64,000 nt of DNA from Lachnospiraceae bacterium (GCA_017623215.1 JAGAPO010000069.1:1-64000); one strand, 5' to 3'; shown: positions 1-9,465, counted from the first letter of the stretch. The notes: a model not told the origin generated them from the sequence alone. Numbers and translations are program-made.

Positions 1-111
1 AGCAAGAATCTCGGTAAACGAGGTATCATAAACCGCGATTTTGATACCGGAGAGATCATAGAATGCCTGTATCAGGGGTAAAAGCTGTTCTTTTTCAATA
101 TTTACAATCAT
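1..111 (-). CDS. N-terminus of a PocR-domain sensor/transcription regulator (partial)
   Basis: Only the first 37 codons are inside the window; the gene runs off the left edge. The visible protein begins MIVNIEKEQLLPLIQAFYDL and continues through 'SGIKIAVYD'. This resembles the PocR ligand-binding sensory domain that sits at the front of many clostridial AraC-type regulators and histidine kinases. The ATG at 111-109 follows a purine-rich GGAGAGG on the minus strand. A good promoter lies just upstream. The output domain cannot be seen, so regulator or kinase is open. Confidence 0.55.
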   Translation of the reverse strand, partial: MIVNIEKEQLLPLIQAFYDLSGIKIAVYDTSFTEILA

Positions 112-142
112 AGGCCCTCTCCTTTTTTTCTCTTTTATGTAC

Positions 143-171
143 AGTATATCACGTCGGGATGGCGTGGACAA
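143..171 (-). promoter_or_regulatory. Sigma-A-type promoter for the PocR-domain gene
   Basis: On the minus strand TTGTCC (171-166) is followed by a 17-base spacer and TATACT (148-143). The start codon is about 30 bases downstream at 111. Confidence 0.55.
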
Positions 172-352
172 TGGGGCGTCTGTTTTGTTTGGACAATTTT
201 ACAGTTAGTTGGGACAAAAATAAATGTATCATATTTTCTTTCAATATGGTATTGTAGAGGTATGCAATCAGGAGGAGCGGGGGGAGCGGAAGAATATGGA
301 ACGGGAGAGAAATAGAACTTGCAAAGAAAATCAGGAAAGGCAGGTAACAACC

Positions 353-898
353 ATGGAAAAATGGATGATAGCATCCGACATTCACGGCTCCGCCGCCAAC
401 TGCGCGAAGCTACTTGCAAAATATAAAGAAGAGAACGCCGAACGGCTGATACTCTTAGGAGACTTATTATATCATGGACCGCGCAATGATTTACCGGAAG
501 AATATGCTCCCAAAGAAGTAATCCGGATGCTGAACGAGGTAAAGAACGAACTAATCTGTGTCAGAGGCAACTGCGAGGCAGAGGTCGATCAGATGGTATT
601 GGAATTCCCGGTGCTTGCAGACTACGCGATCCTATGCGTGGACGGAATTCAGATCTTTGCGACGCATGGCCATCATTATAACAAGACAAGCCTGCCGCCG
701 ATGAAGCCGGGAGATATTCTGCTGCATGGTCACACACATGTAACGGCATTGGAAGATAATGGATCCTATTACTATCTGAATCCGGGATCCGTCTCGATTC
801 CAAAGGATGGAACGAAGAAAAGCTACCTAATCTATGAAAACCGCAGATTTACCTTAAAGACCTTGGACGGAGAAGTTCAGGAATCTTTAACGGTCTAA
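353..898 (+). CDS. yfcE: YfcE/MJ0936-family metallophosphoesterase
   Basis: A 181-residue calcineurin-like phosphoesterase of the YfcE type, which hydrolyses phosphodiester bonds in a two-metal site; the physiological substrate is unknown. The metal-binding motifs are all present in order: 'SDIHGS' near residue 8, 'GDLLYHGPRN', 'RGNCE', 'THGHHYN' and 'LHGHTHV', then 'NPGS'. Length matches the family. I chose ATG 353 because the conserved domain begins almost at once ('MEKWMIASDIHG'). An in-frame ATG at 296, behind GGAGGAGCGG, would add 19 residues and cannot be excluded. The gene seems monocistronic, with a perfect hairpin downstream. Confidence 0.9.
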   Translation: MEKWMIASDIHGSAANCAKLLAKYKEENAERLILLGDLLYHGPRNDLPEEYAPKEVIRMLNEVKNELICVRGNCEAEVDQMVLEFPVLADYAILCVDGIQIFATHGHHYNKTSLPPMKPGDILLHGHTHVTALEDNGSYYYLNPGSVSIPKDGTKKSYLIYENRRFTLKTLDGEVQESLTV

Positions 899-978
899 TG
901 GGAACGGTTCGAAGCGGGGAACGGCAATGATCCAATGATCAGACAGCCGCAGCTGCAAGCCGGCATAGCGATATACGA

Positions 979-1007
979 AAGAGTCCGGCCCGTAAAGCCG
1001 GACTCTT
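979..1007 (+). terminator. Perfect 11-bp hairpin, probable terminator
   Basis: AAGAGTCCGGC (979-989) pairs with GCCGGACTCTT (997-1007) around a 7-base loop. The following bases are only weakly T-rich. It lies between the ends of two convergent genes (353-898 plus, 1056-1514 minus) and could serve both. Confidence 0.6.
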
Positions 1008-1055
1008 ATAACGCCTGCGCAGAAGCATTGCAGAAAAGTGATTGCGCACCTGCCT

Positions 1056-1514
1056 TTAGATGGGATAGAGTAGGTTCTGCACCTCCTGCAGCACAATCAT
1101 TTTCACCAGATCATACAGCGGAGAGATAAGAAAAAGAGCTCTTCCCTCTGCATCGCGCGCACCGGTGTCCGGCCTCTTTTTGGCAGAGGGCGTGTTCTGG
1201 GCATTTCGCTCCTCAATCGGAAGGAACATTCCGGAAGAGGAGAAGGTGTTCGAGGGAGCAAGAATGCGATCATAAATGAGATCCACCAGATATAAGATTG
1301 CCTCCTTGTCCGGGTATTCATCGTACAGGATGCTTCCGGGATGATCGAGGCGGCTGCACTCTTTGCGCGCCTCTTCCTGGATTCGCCTGACGGACTCCGG
1401 AATAAGCATATCAAGGTAATTGGCGGGTGAGAAGGAAGCGGGATATTCGGGAGCCTGTGTGTCGGCTGCGCCTGCGGTTCGATAAGGATCGTAGATATAA
1501 CTCGGATTTGCCAT
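1056..1514 (-). CDS. Conserved hypothetical protein
   Basis: A 152-residue acidic, soluble protein that begins MANPSYIYDPYR and ends 'VQNLLYPI'. I do not recognise a domain and see no signal peptide, membrane segment or metal motif. The middle part ('SVRRIQEEARKECSRLD', 'EAILYLVDLIYDRIL') looks helical, as does the C-terminal 'LYDLVKMIVLQEV'. The reading frame is open for another 40 codons upstream, but that stretch is basic and cysteine-rich and I treat it as non-coding; the ATG at 1514 has a weak AGGCAG before it. Function unknown. Confidence 0.6.
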   Translation of the reverse strand: MANPSYIYDPYRTAGAADTQAPEYPASFSPANYLDMLIPESVRRIQEEARKECSRLDHPGSILYDEYPDKEAILYLVDLIYDRILAPSNTFSSSGMFLPIEERNAQNTPSAKKRPDTGARDAEGRALFLISPLYDLVKMIVLQEVQNLLYPI

Positions 1515-1633
1515 ATTGTCTGCCTGAAATAGGAATTTGCTATCAATATATGCGGCGAAGAGGAGAGTATGACAGGGGACTTTGATAAAATCCGAATCCC
1601 CGCAAAATTTCGCAATTCTTAATAAATATAGCA

Positions 1634-1662
1634 TTGTGGTTTTTGGAAAAAGCGGTTACAAT
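1634..1662 (+). promoter_or_regulatory. Promoter of the methyltransferase operon
   Basis: TTGTGG (1634-1639), a 17-base spacer and TACAAT (1657-1662). Transcription should begin near 1669, which argues against the ATG at 1671 and for the one at 1695. Confidence 0.5.
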
Positions 1663-1694
1663 AAAGAAAAATGGGAAAGAACACAGGTACCGAT

Positions 1695-2915
1695 ATGGAA
1701 CAGAAAATAAGAGAATTATTTGAATTATATACACGGCAGAATCTGGTACAGGCCACCATCAGTAACTCCACAAGACCGGAGGAGATTACCAAGGTGACGA
1801 TCCGGCCGATCGAGGGGAAGCAGGGAATCTTTTACCAGGCGGGACAGTACCGGGGAACGAAGGTATTTCACAGCAATTATGACCGGGAAGGGCTGCTTGA
1901 GGCGCTGTCGGACTGGTTTGAAGGCTTGTTCAGGCAGGCGGAGCTTACATGTGCGGGGGCAAGAGCGACCGTTCTGATTAGCAAAAAGGGGAAGGTGACG
2001 ATTAAGGAGAAGAAGCTTGCCGTGCCGAAGGCAGTGCGGCCGGCGCTGCATAATCGGGAGAAGGAATATCTGATCCGGGAGGGAATGCAGGTTCCGTTCT
2101 TAAAGGAGCTTGGAGTGATGACGGAGGACGGGACGGTGGTTCGTGCCAGGTATGATAAGTTCCGTCAGATCAATCGTTTCCTGGAATTCATTGACGATGT
2201 CCTTCCGGAGCTGCAGAAGCGTGCCGGAACAAGAGAGGATAACGAGCTTCGGATTATTGATTTCGGCTGCGGCAAATCGTATCTGACCTTTGCGATGTAT
2301 TATTATCTGCATGAGCGGAAGGGCCTGAATGTGAGGGTAACGGGACTGGATTTAAAGGAAGATGTGATTGCGGACTGCAGTGCGCTTGCCGCGCGGTGCG
2401 GATATGAGAAGCTTTCCTTTCTGCATGGGGATATTGCCTCCTATGAGGGAGAGGACGCGGTGGATATGATCGTGACGCTGCACGCCTGTGACACGGCGAC
2501 GGATTACGCGCTGCATAAGGCTGTTATCTGGAACGCGGCGGTTATTCTGTCCGTTCCGTGCTGCCAGCATGAGCTGAACAAGCAGATTGCGTGTGAACCG
2601 CTTGCCTCCGTTCTTGGATATGGTCTGATCAAAGAGAGAACGGCCGCGCTGTTCACCGACGCGCTCCGGGCAAGACTGTTGGAATGCGCCGGATACCGGA
2701 CGCAGATTCTGGAGTTCATTGATATGGAGCATACGCCGAAGAATATCCTGCTGCGCTGTGTAAAGCGCGGAAAGATGACGGCGGAGGAGAGGGAGAATAA
2801 GCTGCGTGACTATGAGGCATGCGCTGCGTTCCTGCATGCAGATTTAACGCTGGCCGAATTGTTAAGGCCGGTATTGGAGGCGGAAAAGAAGGATTGGGAA
2901 GGAGACGGAGCATGA
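1695..2915 (+). CDS. SAM-dependent methyltransferase (Methyltransf_32-like)
   Basis: A 406-residue class I methyltransferase. The SAM-binding motif I is 'IIDFGCGKSYL' near residue 188, followed by 'VTGLDLKEDVI' (motif II acidic residue) and 'VDMIVTLHACDTATD'. That last signature is typical of the Methyltransf_32 family, which includes the eukaryotic METTL25/RRNAD1-like proteins; the substrate is not known. The N-terminal about 160 residues form a separate domain. Start: an ATG at 1671 would be almost leaderless given the promoter, so I prefer 1695 with ACAGG 9 bases upstream. It is first in a three-gene operon and its stop overlaps the next start (ATGA). Confidence 0.8.
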   Translation: MEQKIRELFELYTRQNLVQATISNSTRPEEITKVTIRPIEGKQGIFYQAGQYRGTKVFHSNYDREGLLEALSDWFEGLFRQAELTCAGARATVLISKKGKVTIKEKKLAVPKAVRPALHNREKEYLIREGMQVPFLKELGVMTEDGTVVRARYDKFRQINRFLEFIDDVLPELQKRAGTREDNELRIIDFGCGKSYLTFAMYYYLHERKGLNVRVTGLDLKEDVIADCSALAARCGYEKLSFLHGDIASYEGEDAVDMIVTLHACDTATDYALHKAVIWNAAVILSVPCCQHELNKQIACEPLASVLGYGLIKERTAALFTDALRARLLECAGYRTQILEFIDMEHTPKNILLRCVKRGKMTAEERENKLRDYEACAAFLHADLTLAELLRPVLEAEKKDWEGDGA

Positions 2916-5431
2916 AGGCAGTATACCGAATCCTGCTGACCGTTGTGGTCTTTGCGGGAGCCCTGATATATTTCGGATATCATATGCCGGAGCACATTTC
3001 GAGCGCTGAGATCGGGACAACGCATATGAGCGAGGCTATGATGCCGTATCTGACCCTGTCTGTGAACGAACAGGAGATCAATCTGCTGCACGGATATTCA
3101 TCGAGCGTGGATGCGGAGCTTTTGTATGAGACGGTCACGCCGATTGATACGGAGCAGATTCTGGATGTTCTGATCACGGAGAACGAGAACACGATAAAAA
3201 AGTTCCAGTATGAGATTACAACCATAGACGGAGATGTCGTCGAGGAGGGGACTATTCACGCGCTGGAGCATACGGAGGACGGCAGGCGGAGCGCGAGAGT
3301 CCGAATCGGTGAGACCCTGGCGACGGATACCGAATATCGGCTCAATATGACGCTCGTGAATTCCCAGAGCCGAAAATATTACTATTATACGACTCTTAAG
3401 GTATATAAGAATTCGCATCTGAACGAGCATCTGAATTTTGCGGTGAGCTTTCACAAAGCCATGTTCTCAAAGGAAGAGGCGGAGGAATACCGAAAGTATA
3501 TGGAGTCCCGTTCCTCTTCGGACACGTCGACGCTCGCGAAGGTGGATATCTACTCAAGCTTTGACCTGCTGACGTGGGGGAATCTGGAGCCGAAGATCAT
3601 AAAGGAGCCGGTTGCGGCGATTACCGGGATTTATTCCGATACCGCTTCCGTTGTACTGGAGTATGAGGTGACAGTGCGGACCGATTCCGGGGAAGAGCGC
3701 TATGCGGTTAAGGAGTGTTTCCGAATCAAATATTCGTCGAGCAGAATGTATTTGCTGAACTACGAACGAACGATGGAGGCGGCCTTTGATCCGGAACTGT
3801 TCAGCGTGTCGCAGAGCGAATTCAAGCTTGGAATTACCTCACAGACAGAGGTCCCATACCTGGTAAATGAGGCCGGAACCGCGGCCGCATTTGTGAGAAA
3901 CCGCGAGCTGTGGAGCTATAATTTTGCGGAGAATACCTTAGTGAAGGTATTTGGCTTCCGCCAGAACAACAGTGATTTCGTAAGGGATTCGTATGATCAT
4001 CATGAGGTTCGGCTTTTGCGCCTGGATGAGGGCGGCGATATCGACTTTATGGTATACGGTTATATGAACCGGGGAGAGTATGAGGGAAGAATGGCTCTGG
4101 TGCTGTATCACTATTACAGGCAGGAGGGCCGGATTGAGGAGCAGGTCTATATTCCGCTGGAGGAGCCGTGGCAGACTCTGAAGGAGGAGGTCGGTGAGTT
4201 CGCGTATCGAAATTCGCTCGATCGGTTCTATTTCTCCCTGTATGATACGCTCTATGTCTATAACCTGACGGCAAAGAGTCTTTCGGTTATTGCACAGGGA
4301 GTTGCAGATGAGGAGCTGGTATTCTCAGTGGAAGCCGGATACGCGGCCTGGGCGAATCAGAACGAAGAAGGGATTGCAGAAGAGATTTGTGTGCTTAATC
4401 TGGAGAGCGGCCGGACGGAATCGCTGCCCGCGTCTGACGGCGATACGATTGTCCTGCTTGGCGAGATTGACGATAATATGATCTGCGGCTACGCGAGAAC
4501 CTCGGACATTACCTGGAAGGCTGACGGAACCAGAATTGAGCCAATGTACCGGATTACGATCGTAAGTTCGGAAGGAACCGTGCTGAAGGATTACAGCCCG
4601 CAGGGAGGAGCCTATGTAACCGGAGCCTGCGTGGAAGGAAATGTGATCACTCTGACGCTGATGACGAAGGAGGACGGAGGTCTTAAGGAAGCCGGTACGG
4701 ATTCGATTCTGAACCGGATTACCGAAGAGACAGAGCCTCTTACGGTGACAAGACGGGTAACGGAGCTTACGCTGACAGAATATTACCTGAAGCTTCCGGA
4801 AGCATTCTTAGGAAATGGGATGCCTCAGACTTCGCAGACCATCAATACCGTCATTACCGAGGATACGACCGTACGCGTCCTGCGTCCCGAGGAACAGGAG
4901 AACGCCTGGTACGCGGTCAGCTTCGGAGAGGCAATCGGAAAATACGATACTGCGGGAGAAGCCGTATCCGCAGCGGATGAGGCAGTCGGCGTGGTCATAA
5001 ACCGAAGCGGTCAAATCGTCTGGGAACGGGGAGTAAAAGGAACCCGGGCGGAGATTGCGCTTGGAACGATATCTGGGGATTCCGTACAGAGTGCGATGAA
5101 GCAGCTCTTTGCCGCGCGGAACGTAGAGGTGGATACCTCGGGCTTATCCTTTGCGGACGGAACGCTTGAGCGTGCGGTCAGCCAGTATCTGAAAGCGGAG
5201 CTTTTAGAGCTGAAAGGAGCAGACTTAGATCAGGTATTATATTATGTATATAAAAAATCACCGGTAATCGCATTTTTAGAAGACGATACGGCAGTTGTGA
5301 TAACAGCCTATGATTCGCAGAGCATCACGTATCAGAATCCAAAGACGGGAAAAAGCATAAAGCTGGATAAGACGGATGCGCAGAAGCTGTTTGAGAAGGC
5401 AGGAAATGTATTTTTCAGTTATATCATGTGA
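2912..5431 (+). CDS. Large membrane-anchored extracytoplasmic protein, C39-like C-terminus, function unknown
   Basis: An 839-residue protein starting MKAVYRILLTVVVFAGALIY: a short basic head and one hydrophobic segment (residues about 5-20) that should anchor it with the rest outside. The middle is rich in beta-strand-like tyrosine/aspartate segments suggestive of a beta-propeller or repeated beta-domain. The last about 120 residues ('SPVIAFLEDDTAVVITAYD...') resemble a papain-like C39_2 domain, but the usual His before the 'VVITGYD' motif is Ala and I see no catalytic Cys, so it would be inactive. Its ATG overlaps the methyltransferase stop. The glycosyltransferase follows 50 bases later. 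Cell-envelope work is an inference from this context. Confidence 0.75.
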   Translation: MKAVYRILLTVVVFAGALIYFGYHMPEHISSAEIGTTHMSEAMMPYLTLSVNEQEINLLHGYSSSVDAELLYETVTPIDTEQILDVLITENENTIKKFQYEITTIDGDVVEEGTIHALEHTEDGRRSARVRIGETLATDTEYRLNMTLVNSQSRKYYYYTTLKVYKNSHLNEHLNFAVSFHKAMFSKEEAEEYRKYMESRSSSDTSTLAKVDIYSSFDLLTWGNLEPKIIKEPVAAITGIYSDTASVVLEYEVTVRTDSGEERYAVKECFRIKYSSSRMYLLNYERTMEAAFDPELFSVSQSEFKLGITSQTEVPYLVNEAGTAAAFVRNRELWSYNFAENTLVKVFGFRQNNSDFVRDSYDHHEVRLLRLDEGGDIDFMVYGYMNRGEYEGRMALVLYHYYRQEGRIEEQVYIPLEEPWQTLKEEVGEFAYRNSLDRFYFSLYDTLYVYNLTAKSLSVIAQGVADEELVFSVEAGYAAWANQNEEGIAEEICVLNLESGRTESLPASDGDTIVLLGEIDDNMICGYARTSDITWKADGTRIEPMYRITIVSSEGTVLKDYSPQGGAYVTGACVEGNVITLTLMTKEDGGLKEAGTDSILNRITEETEPLTVTRRVTELTLTEYYLKLPEAFLGNGMPQTSQTINTVITEDTTVRVLRPEEQENAWYAVSFGEAIGKYDTAGEAVSAADEAVGVVINRSGQIVWERGVKGTRAEIALGTISGDSVQSAMKQLFAARNVEVDTSGLSFADGTLERAVSQYLKAELLELKGADLDQVLYYVYKKSPVIAFLEDDTAVVITAYDSQSITYQNPKTGKSIKLDKTDAQKLFEKAGNVFFSYIM

Positions 5432-5481
5432 AACCTGTGCTGATGGAGGTCAGATCCTGTCGGCGGAAATGGAGGGTATTT

Positions 5482-6498
5482 ATGAAGCTGTTGAGTGTAG
5501 CAATTCCCAGTTATAATTCTGCGGAATATATGCGCCGGGCGATTGAATCACTGCTGCCCGGAGGAGAAGACCTGGAGATTCTGATTGTGGACGATGGTTC
5601 GAAGGATGATACCGGAACGATTGCGGACGAGTATGAGAAGCAGTATCCTGACCGTGTTCGGGCGATTCATCAGGAGAATAAGGGGCATGGCGGCGCGGTC
5701 AACACCGGACTTGCGAATGCGCAGGGACTGTATTTTAAAGTGGTCGACAGCGATGACTGGGTGAAGGAAGATGCGCTGCAGGAAGTGATGCAGTTTTTGC
5801 GGGAGCTGACGAAAGATGGGAAAAGCGTGGATCTGCTGATTGCGAACTATGTCTATGAGAAAGTGGGCGAGAAGCGAAAGAAGGTTATCAATTACCGCAC
5901 AGCGCTTCCGAAGGACCGGATATTCGGCTGGAATGATGTGAAGCATTTCCACCAGGGACAGTATATCCTGATGCATTCCGCCATTTACCGCACAAAGCTG
6001 CTGCGGGATTGTGGATTACAGCTTCCGGAGCATACCTTTTATGTGGATAACATATTTGTATATCAGCCCCTGCCGTATGTGAAGACTATGTATTACCTGG
6101 ATGTGAACCTGTACCGGTATTTTATCGGAAGAGAGGATCAGTCCGTGAATGAAAATATTATGATGAAGCGGATTGACCAGCAGCTGAGGGTGAACCGGAT
6201 TCTGATTGATGTACACAATCTGTCGCGGCTGAAGAACAAGAAGCTGAGAGGCTACATGAGGAATTATCTTTCCATTATGATGACGGTATCGTCCGTGTAT
6301 CTGATTAAGATAGGGGATGAGGAGAGCTTAAAGAAGCGCGATGAGCTGTGGCAGCATCTGAAGGAAAAGGATGAGAGACTGTATCGGAGAATTCGCTCGA
6401 ATGTCCTTGGAATGGCAATGAACTGTAAGACAAAGGGCGCGGGTAAGATTGTAGGAACCGGATATAACATCGCAAGAAAGATATTCAAGTTTAACTGA
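5482..6498 (+). CDS. Family 2 glycosyltransferase
   Basis: A 338-residue GT-A fold glycosyltransferase that moves a sugar from a nucleotide donor to an envelope or polysaccharide acceptor. The family's features are clear: 'LLSVAIPSYNSAEYM' at the N-terminus, 'ILIVDDGSKDDT' near residue 33, 'NKGHGGAVNTGL', and the metal-binding 'VVDSDDWV' near residue 92. There are no membrane segments, so it is cytoplasmic or peripheral. ATG 5482 is chosen because GGAGGG sits 5 bases upstream and the domain begins there. It closes the three-gene operon. Confidence 0.92.
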   Translation: MKLLSVAIPSYNSAEYMRRAIESLLPGGEDLEILIVDDGSKDDTGTIADEYEKQYPDRVRAIHQENKGHGGAVNTGLANAQGLYFKVVDSDDWVKEDALQEVMQFLRELTKDGKSVDLLIANYVYEKVGEKRKKVINYRTALPKDRIFGWNDVKHFHQGQYILMHSAIYRTKLLRDCGLQLPEHTFYVDNIFVYQPLPYVKTMYYLDVNLYRYFIGREDQSVNENIMMKRIDQQLRVNRILIDVHNLSRLKNKKLRGYMRNYLSIMMTVSSVYLIKIGDEESLKKRDELWQHLKEKDERLYRRIRSNVLGMAMNCKTKGAGKIVGTGYNIARKIFKFN

Positions 6499-6558
6499 GA
6501 CTTACGCGAAAGGATCGGCTTTCGGACGACAGGCGCAAGCCGATCCGAACAGGAAAAA

Positions 6559-6596
6559 GCTGCCGCTTCCCGGAGGTGATTCCAGGAAGCGGCAGC
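6559..6596 (-). terminator. Bidirectional terminator hairpin
   Basis: GCTGCCGCTTCC (6559-6570) pairs with GGAAGCGGCAGC (6585-6596). Read on the minus strand the stem is followed at once by TTTTTCC, a proper intrinsic terminator for the PAP2 gene. It lies between two convergent genes. Confidence 0.75.
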
Positions 6597-6653
6597 AGCC
6601 TTAGGTGCATATGATATAGAAATGTTCACTGCGAGGAAAGAATTCCCCGATAA

Positions 6654-7343
6654 CTAAACCTGATTGACGCGGCGTTCCTTCTGCTTTTGTCTCGCCTGAA
6701 CACGCTGATAGACGAATCCGTATACCAGCGGATACAAAAGAACAATCAGGACAATCGAGCAGATTCCGTCGAATACGGAATGCTGCTTTAAGAATACCGT
6801 AGACAGGCAGATGAGCACTGCGAGTACAACGGATGCCGGGAATACAAAGCGGTGCCTGCGAAGCGATTCGCTGTGGTAGATTGCGACACACGCGGCAATC
6901 GAATTATACACATGTATGCTCGGACAGACATTCGTGGAAGTATCCGTTCCGTAAAGCATCCTGACGATATCGATCAGAAGATTGTCACGACCGAGCGAAT
7001 CCAGGTCAGGACGAAGGTTCTGTCCGTTCGGCCAGAGCGTATAGATAATCAGGCAGACGGTCATTCCGGAAAAGAGATACGCGCAGCAGCGGTAATAATC
7101 GGACCTGGATGTAAAGAAAAAATATCCAATCGTAACCGCGATAAACACGAACCACAGAAAATAAGGAATGACGAACCATTCATTAAAGGGAACCAGGTCA
7201 TCCAGCCAGATGTGGATGGATGTGTATTCGTGGGTGACATGCGACTCCAGCAGTACGAACCAGATTAGATAGAAAAGGCCGTAAGCAAGCAGGAGCCAGG
7301 CGTGTTTATATTTTTGAACTAATTGCTTCAAAGAAACCTCCAT
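6654..7343 (-). CDS. PAP2-superfamily membrane phosphatase
   Basis: A 229-residue polytopic membrane protein with about six hydrophobic segments. The PAP2 active-site motifs appear in order: 'NLRPDL' (KxxxxxxRP region, weak), 'CPSIHVYNS' (the PSxH motif) near residue 141, and 'STVFLKQHSVFD' (SRxxxxxHxxxD-like, with S-T-V in place of S-R). Members dephosphorylate lipid phosphates such as undecaprenyl pyrophosphate or phosphatidate, or transfer head groups. The missing Arg and the overall layout are also like the InPS/IPC-synthase-like branch, so the substrate is open. The gene is monocistronic with its own promoter and terminator. Confidence 0.8.
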   Translation of the reverse strand: MEVSLKQLVQKYKHAWLLLAYGLFYLIWFVLLESHVTHEYTSIHIWLDDLVPFNEWFVIPYFLWFVFIAVTIGYFFFTSRSDYYRCCAYLFSGMTVCLIIYTLWPNGQNLRPDLDSLGRDNLLIDIVRMLYGTDTSTNVCPSIHVYNSIAACVAIYHSESLRRHRFVFPASVVLAVLICLSTVFLKQHSVFDGICSIVLIVLLYPLVYGFVYQRVQARQKQKERRVNQV

Positions 7344-7405
7344 TCTTGCGGGCTTTCGCTTCCTGCGGAGCCTGCGGAAAATACGTTCAACATTATCTGT
7401 TGTGG

Positions 7406-7434
7406 ATTATAGCACAAAGGCAATGGGCGGGCAA
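7406..7434 (-). promoter_or_regulatory. Promoter of the PAP2 phosphatase gene
   Basis: On the minus strand TTGCCC (7434-7429), 17-base spacer, TATAAT (7411-7406); about 60 bases before the start codon at 7343. Confidence 0.6.
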
Positions 7435-7581
7435 GTGAAGTAATGGATTCTTTTGAAATATTAATGAAATCGTAAGAAAATATATGTCGAATTTTTAGAA
7501 ACGAATTAACAGGAAACGGCAGCAGTAGGTGAGTCAGCAGTCAGAGGGCCGAAGGTGGCATCCGGCAGAAATGGAGGGTAT

Positions 7582-8745
7582 ATGAAGAGAATCTTTTTAA
7601 TTGTATTGGACAGTGTTGGAATCGGTGCGGAACCGGACGCAGCTTGTTACGGGGACGAAGGGAGCAACACGGTAAAGGCGGCGGCAAAGAGCGAATTCTT
7701 TTCCATGCCGAATATGAAGAAGCTGGGACTGTTTGCGATTGACGGAATGCGCGGAATGTATCCGGAGGAACCGTTTGAGGGTGCGGTTGCCAGAATGCAG
7801 GAAGCGAGCAAGGGAAAGGATACAACGATCGGCCACTGGGAGATCGCGGGAATTATTTCGGAACGGCCGCTGCCGACGTTTCCGAATGGATTTCCAAAGG
7901 AGCTTTTGGCAGAATTCGAAAAGAGAACCGGAAGGAAAGTGATCTGCAATCTGCCCTATTCCGGAACTGAGGTGATTAAAGATTACGGAAGAGAGCATAT
8001 GGAGACCGGAGCGCTGATTGTCTATACCTCGGCGGACAGTGTATTGCAGATTGCAGCGCATGAAGCTATCGTACCGATTGAACAGCTGTATGAATACTGT
8101 GAGACTGCAAGAGAGCTGTGTATCGGTGAATGGGGAGTCGGCCGCGTGATTGCGAGACCCTTCGAAGGGGAATATCCGAACTATACGCGGACTCCGAGAC
8201 GGCACGATTATTCCCTGCTTCCGCCGAAGACGACGATGCTGAACCAGCTGAAAGACGCCGGAAAGAATGTGATTGCGGTTGGAAAGATTAACGATATCTT
8301 TGCGGGAAGCGGAATTACCGAGGCGGTGCGGACGGCGAATAACGAAGAGGGAATTGAGCGGACGTTAGAATATATGAAGAAAGAATTTGACGGACTGGTG
8401 TTTACGAATCTGGTTGATTTTGATATGATATACGGACACCGCAATGATGTGGATGGATATGCGAAGGCGTTAACCTATTTTGATTCCAGGCTTCCGGAAT
8501 TGCTTGCGGGACTTGGAGATGAGGATCTCCTGATGATCACGGCGGATCACGGCTGCGATCCGGCGACACCGTCCACGGATCATTCCAGAGAGTATGCGCC
8601 GCTTGTGATCGCAGGGCCGCGCGTGAAAGGCGGGGGGAATCTCGGAACCCGTCCGACCTTCGCGGATATCGGAGCGACGGTGCTTGCGTATTTTGGAATC
8701 GGACCGGAGATTGCGGGAGAATCGTTATTAAATAAAATCATATAA
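7582..8745 (+). CDS. deoB: Phosphopentomutase
   Basis: A 387-residue cytoplasmic, Mn-dependent enzyme that interconverts (deoxy)ribose 1-phosphate and 5-phosphate in nucleoside salvage. It is an alkaline-phosphatase-superfamily protein with the expected sites: '[12 protein letters not shown]' (metal Asp, residues about 9-19), '[11 protein letters not shown]' containing the phosphorylated Thr, '[15 protein letters not shown]', 'TADHGCDP' and 'DHSREYAPL'. Length is normal for DeoB. ATG 7582 has GGAGGG four bases upstream. No other nucleoside gene is adjacent; dtd follows after 88 bases. Confidence 0.96.
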   Translation: MKRIFLIVLDSVGIGAEPDAACYGDEGSNTVKAAAKSEFFSMPNMKKLGLFAIDGMRGMYPEEPFEGAVARMQEASKGKDTTIGHWEIAGIISERPLPTFPNGFPKELLAEFEKRTGRKVICNLPYSGTEVIKDYGREHMETGALIVYTSADSVLQIAAHEAIVPIEQLYEYCETARELCIGEWGVGRVIARPFEGEYPNYTRTPRRHDYSLLPPKTTMLNQLKDAGKNVIAVGKINDIFAGSGITEAVRTANNEEGIERTLEYMKKEFDGLVFTNLVDFDMIYGHRNDVDGYAKALTYFDSRLPELLAGLGDEDLLMITADHGCDPATPSTDHSREYAPLVIAGPRVKGGGNLGTRPTFADIGATVLAYFGIGPEIAGESLLNKII

Positions 8746-8833
8746 GATAGGTGCGGATGCGTGCCGGACTGCTGCAGCGGATGCATGCCCGAAGGTTGGG
8801 AGCCGTTGTGTGGGAAAAGAATGGAGGCTTATC

Positions 8834-9295
8834 GTGAGAGTTGTAATACAAAGAGTGAAAAAGGCGGAGGTATCCGTCGAAGGAACAGTAATCGGAAAAG
8901 TGGGACTTGGGTATCTGGTGCTGCTCGGCGTTGGGGAAGGAGACGATGAGCAGACCGTAAGAACCTATGCGGATAAGATGCTCAAGCTTCGAATCTTTGC
9001 GGATGAGAACGGAAAGACGAACAAGTCACTTGCGGATGTGGGAGGCGGATTGTTGATTGTATCCCAGTTCACCCTGTATGCGGACTGCCGCAAGGGGAAC
9101 CGTCCGAGCTTTGTAAAAGCCGGAACCCCGGAACGGGCAAAGGAGCTGTACGAATATTTTACCGCGTACTGCACAGAACAGGGATATGAGGCGCAGACCG
9201 GAGAGTTCGGAGCGCATATGGAGATATCGCTGGTCAATGACGGACCGTTTACTATTGTGTTGGATGAATCGCTGGCGGCGGGGCATACGGCGTGA
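8834..9295 (+). CDS. dtd: D-aminoacyl-tRNA deacylase
   Basis: A 153-residue DTD1 enzyme that removes D-amino acids (and glycine from tRNA-Ala) from tRNA, a translation quality-control step. Visible motifs: 'MRVVIQRV' start, 'SQFTLYAD' carrying the catalytic-site Ser-Gln, 'GNRPSF', and '[11 protein letters not shown]' in place of the usual NDGPVT. The start is GTG at 8834 with GGAGG 6 bases before it; ATG 8810 would add eight residues and lacks a ribosome site. A branched hairpin with a T-run follows. Confidence 0.95.
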   Translation: MRVVIQRVKKAEVSVEGTVIGKVGLGYLVLLGVGEGDDEQTVRTYADKMLKLRIFADENGKTNKSLADVGGGLLIVSQFTLYADCRKGNRPSFVKAGTPERAKELYEYFTAYCTEQGYEAQTGEFGAHMEISLVNDGPFTIVLDESLAAGHTA

Positions 9296-9302
9296 ATGAG
9301 AT

Positions 9303-9374
9303 GACAGGTGTTGCCGATTAGCAGAACGATTGGATAGCCGATCGTATTGCAGCAAGGCTTCGCCTGTCTTTTTA
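9303..9374 (+). terminator. Terminator of dtd
   Basis: GACAGG (9303-9308) pairs with CCTGTC (9363-9368), closing a long structured loop, followed directly by TTTTTATTTT. It separates dtd from the phosphate regulon. Confidence 0.7.
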
Positions 9375-9410
9375 TTTTGTCAATTTTCATGTAAAACCAC
9401 TCCTGTTGAA

Positions 9411-9465
9411 TTTACCCAGTTTTTACAACCACACGAAGGTACACTTTACACAACTGCCATATAAT
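9411..9465 (+). promoter_or_regulatory. Candidate PHO boxes and -10 of the pst operon
   Basis: TTTACC (9411), TTTACA (9422) and TTTACA (9445) lie 11 and 23 bases apart on one face of the helix, upstream of TATAAT (9460-9465). This resembles the TT(A/T)ACA direct repeats bound by PhoP/PhoB-type regulators in Firmicutes. No good -35 is present at 17 bases, as expected for an activator-dependent promoter. Confidence 0.5.

Noticed and set aside
1515-1634. Upstream extension of the unknown protein that ends at 1056
   Set aside because: The 40 extra codons are hydrophobic and cysteine-rich unlike the rest, and the better start with a clean protein N-terminus is ATG 1514.
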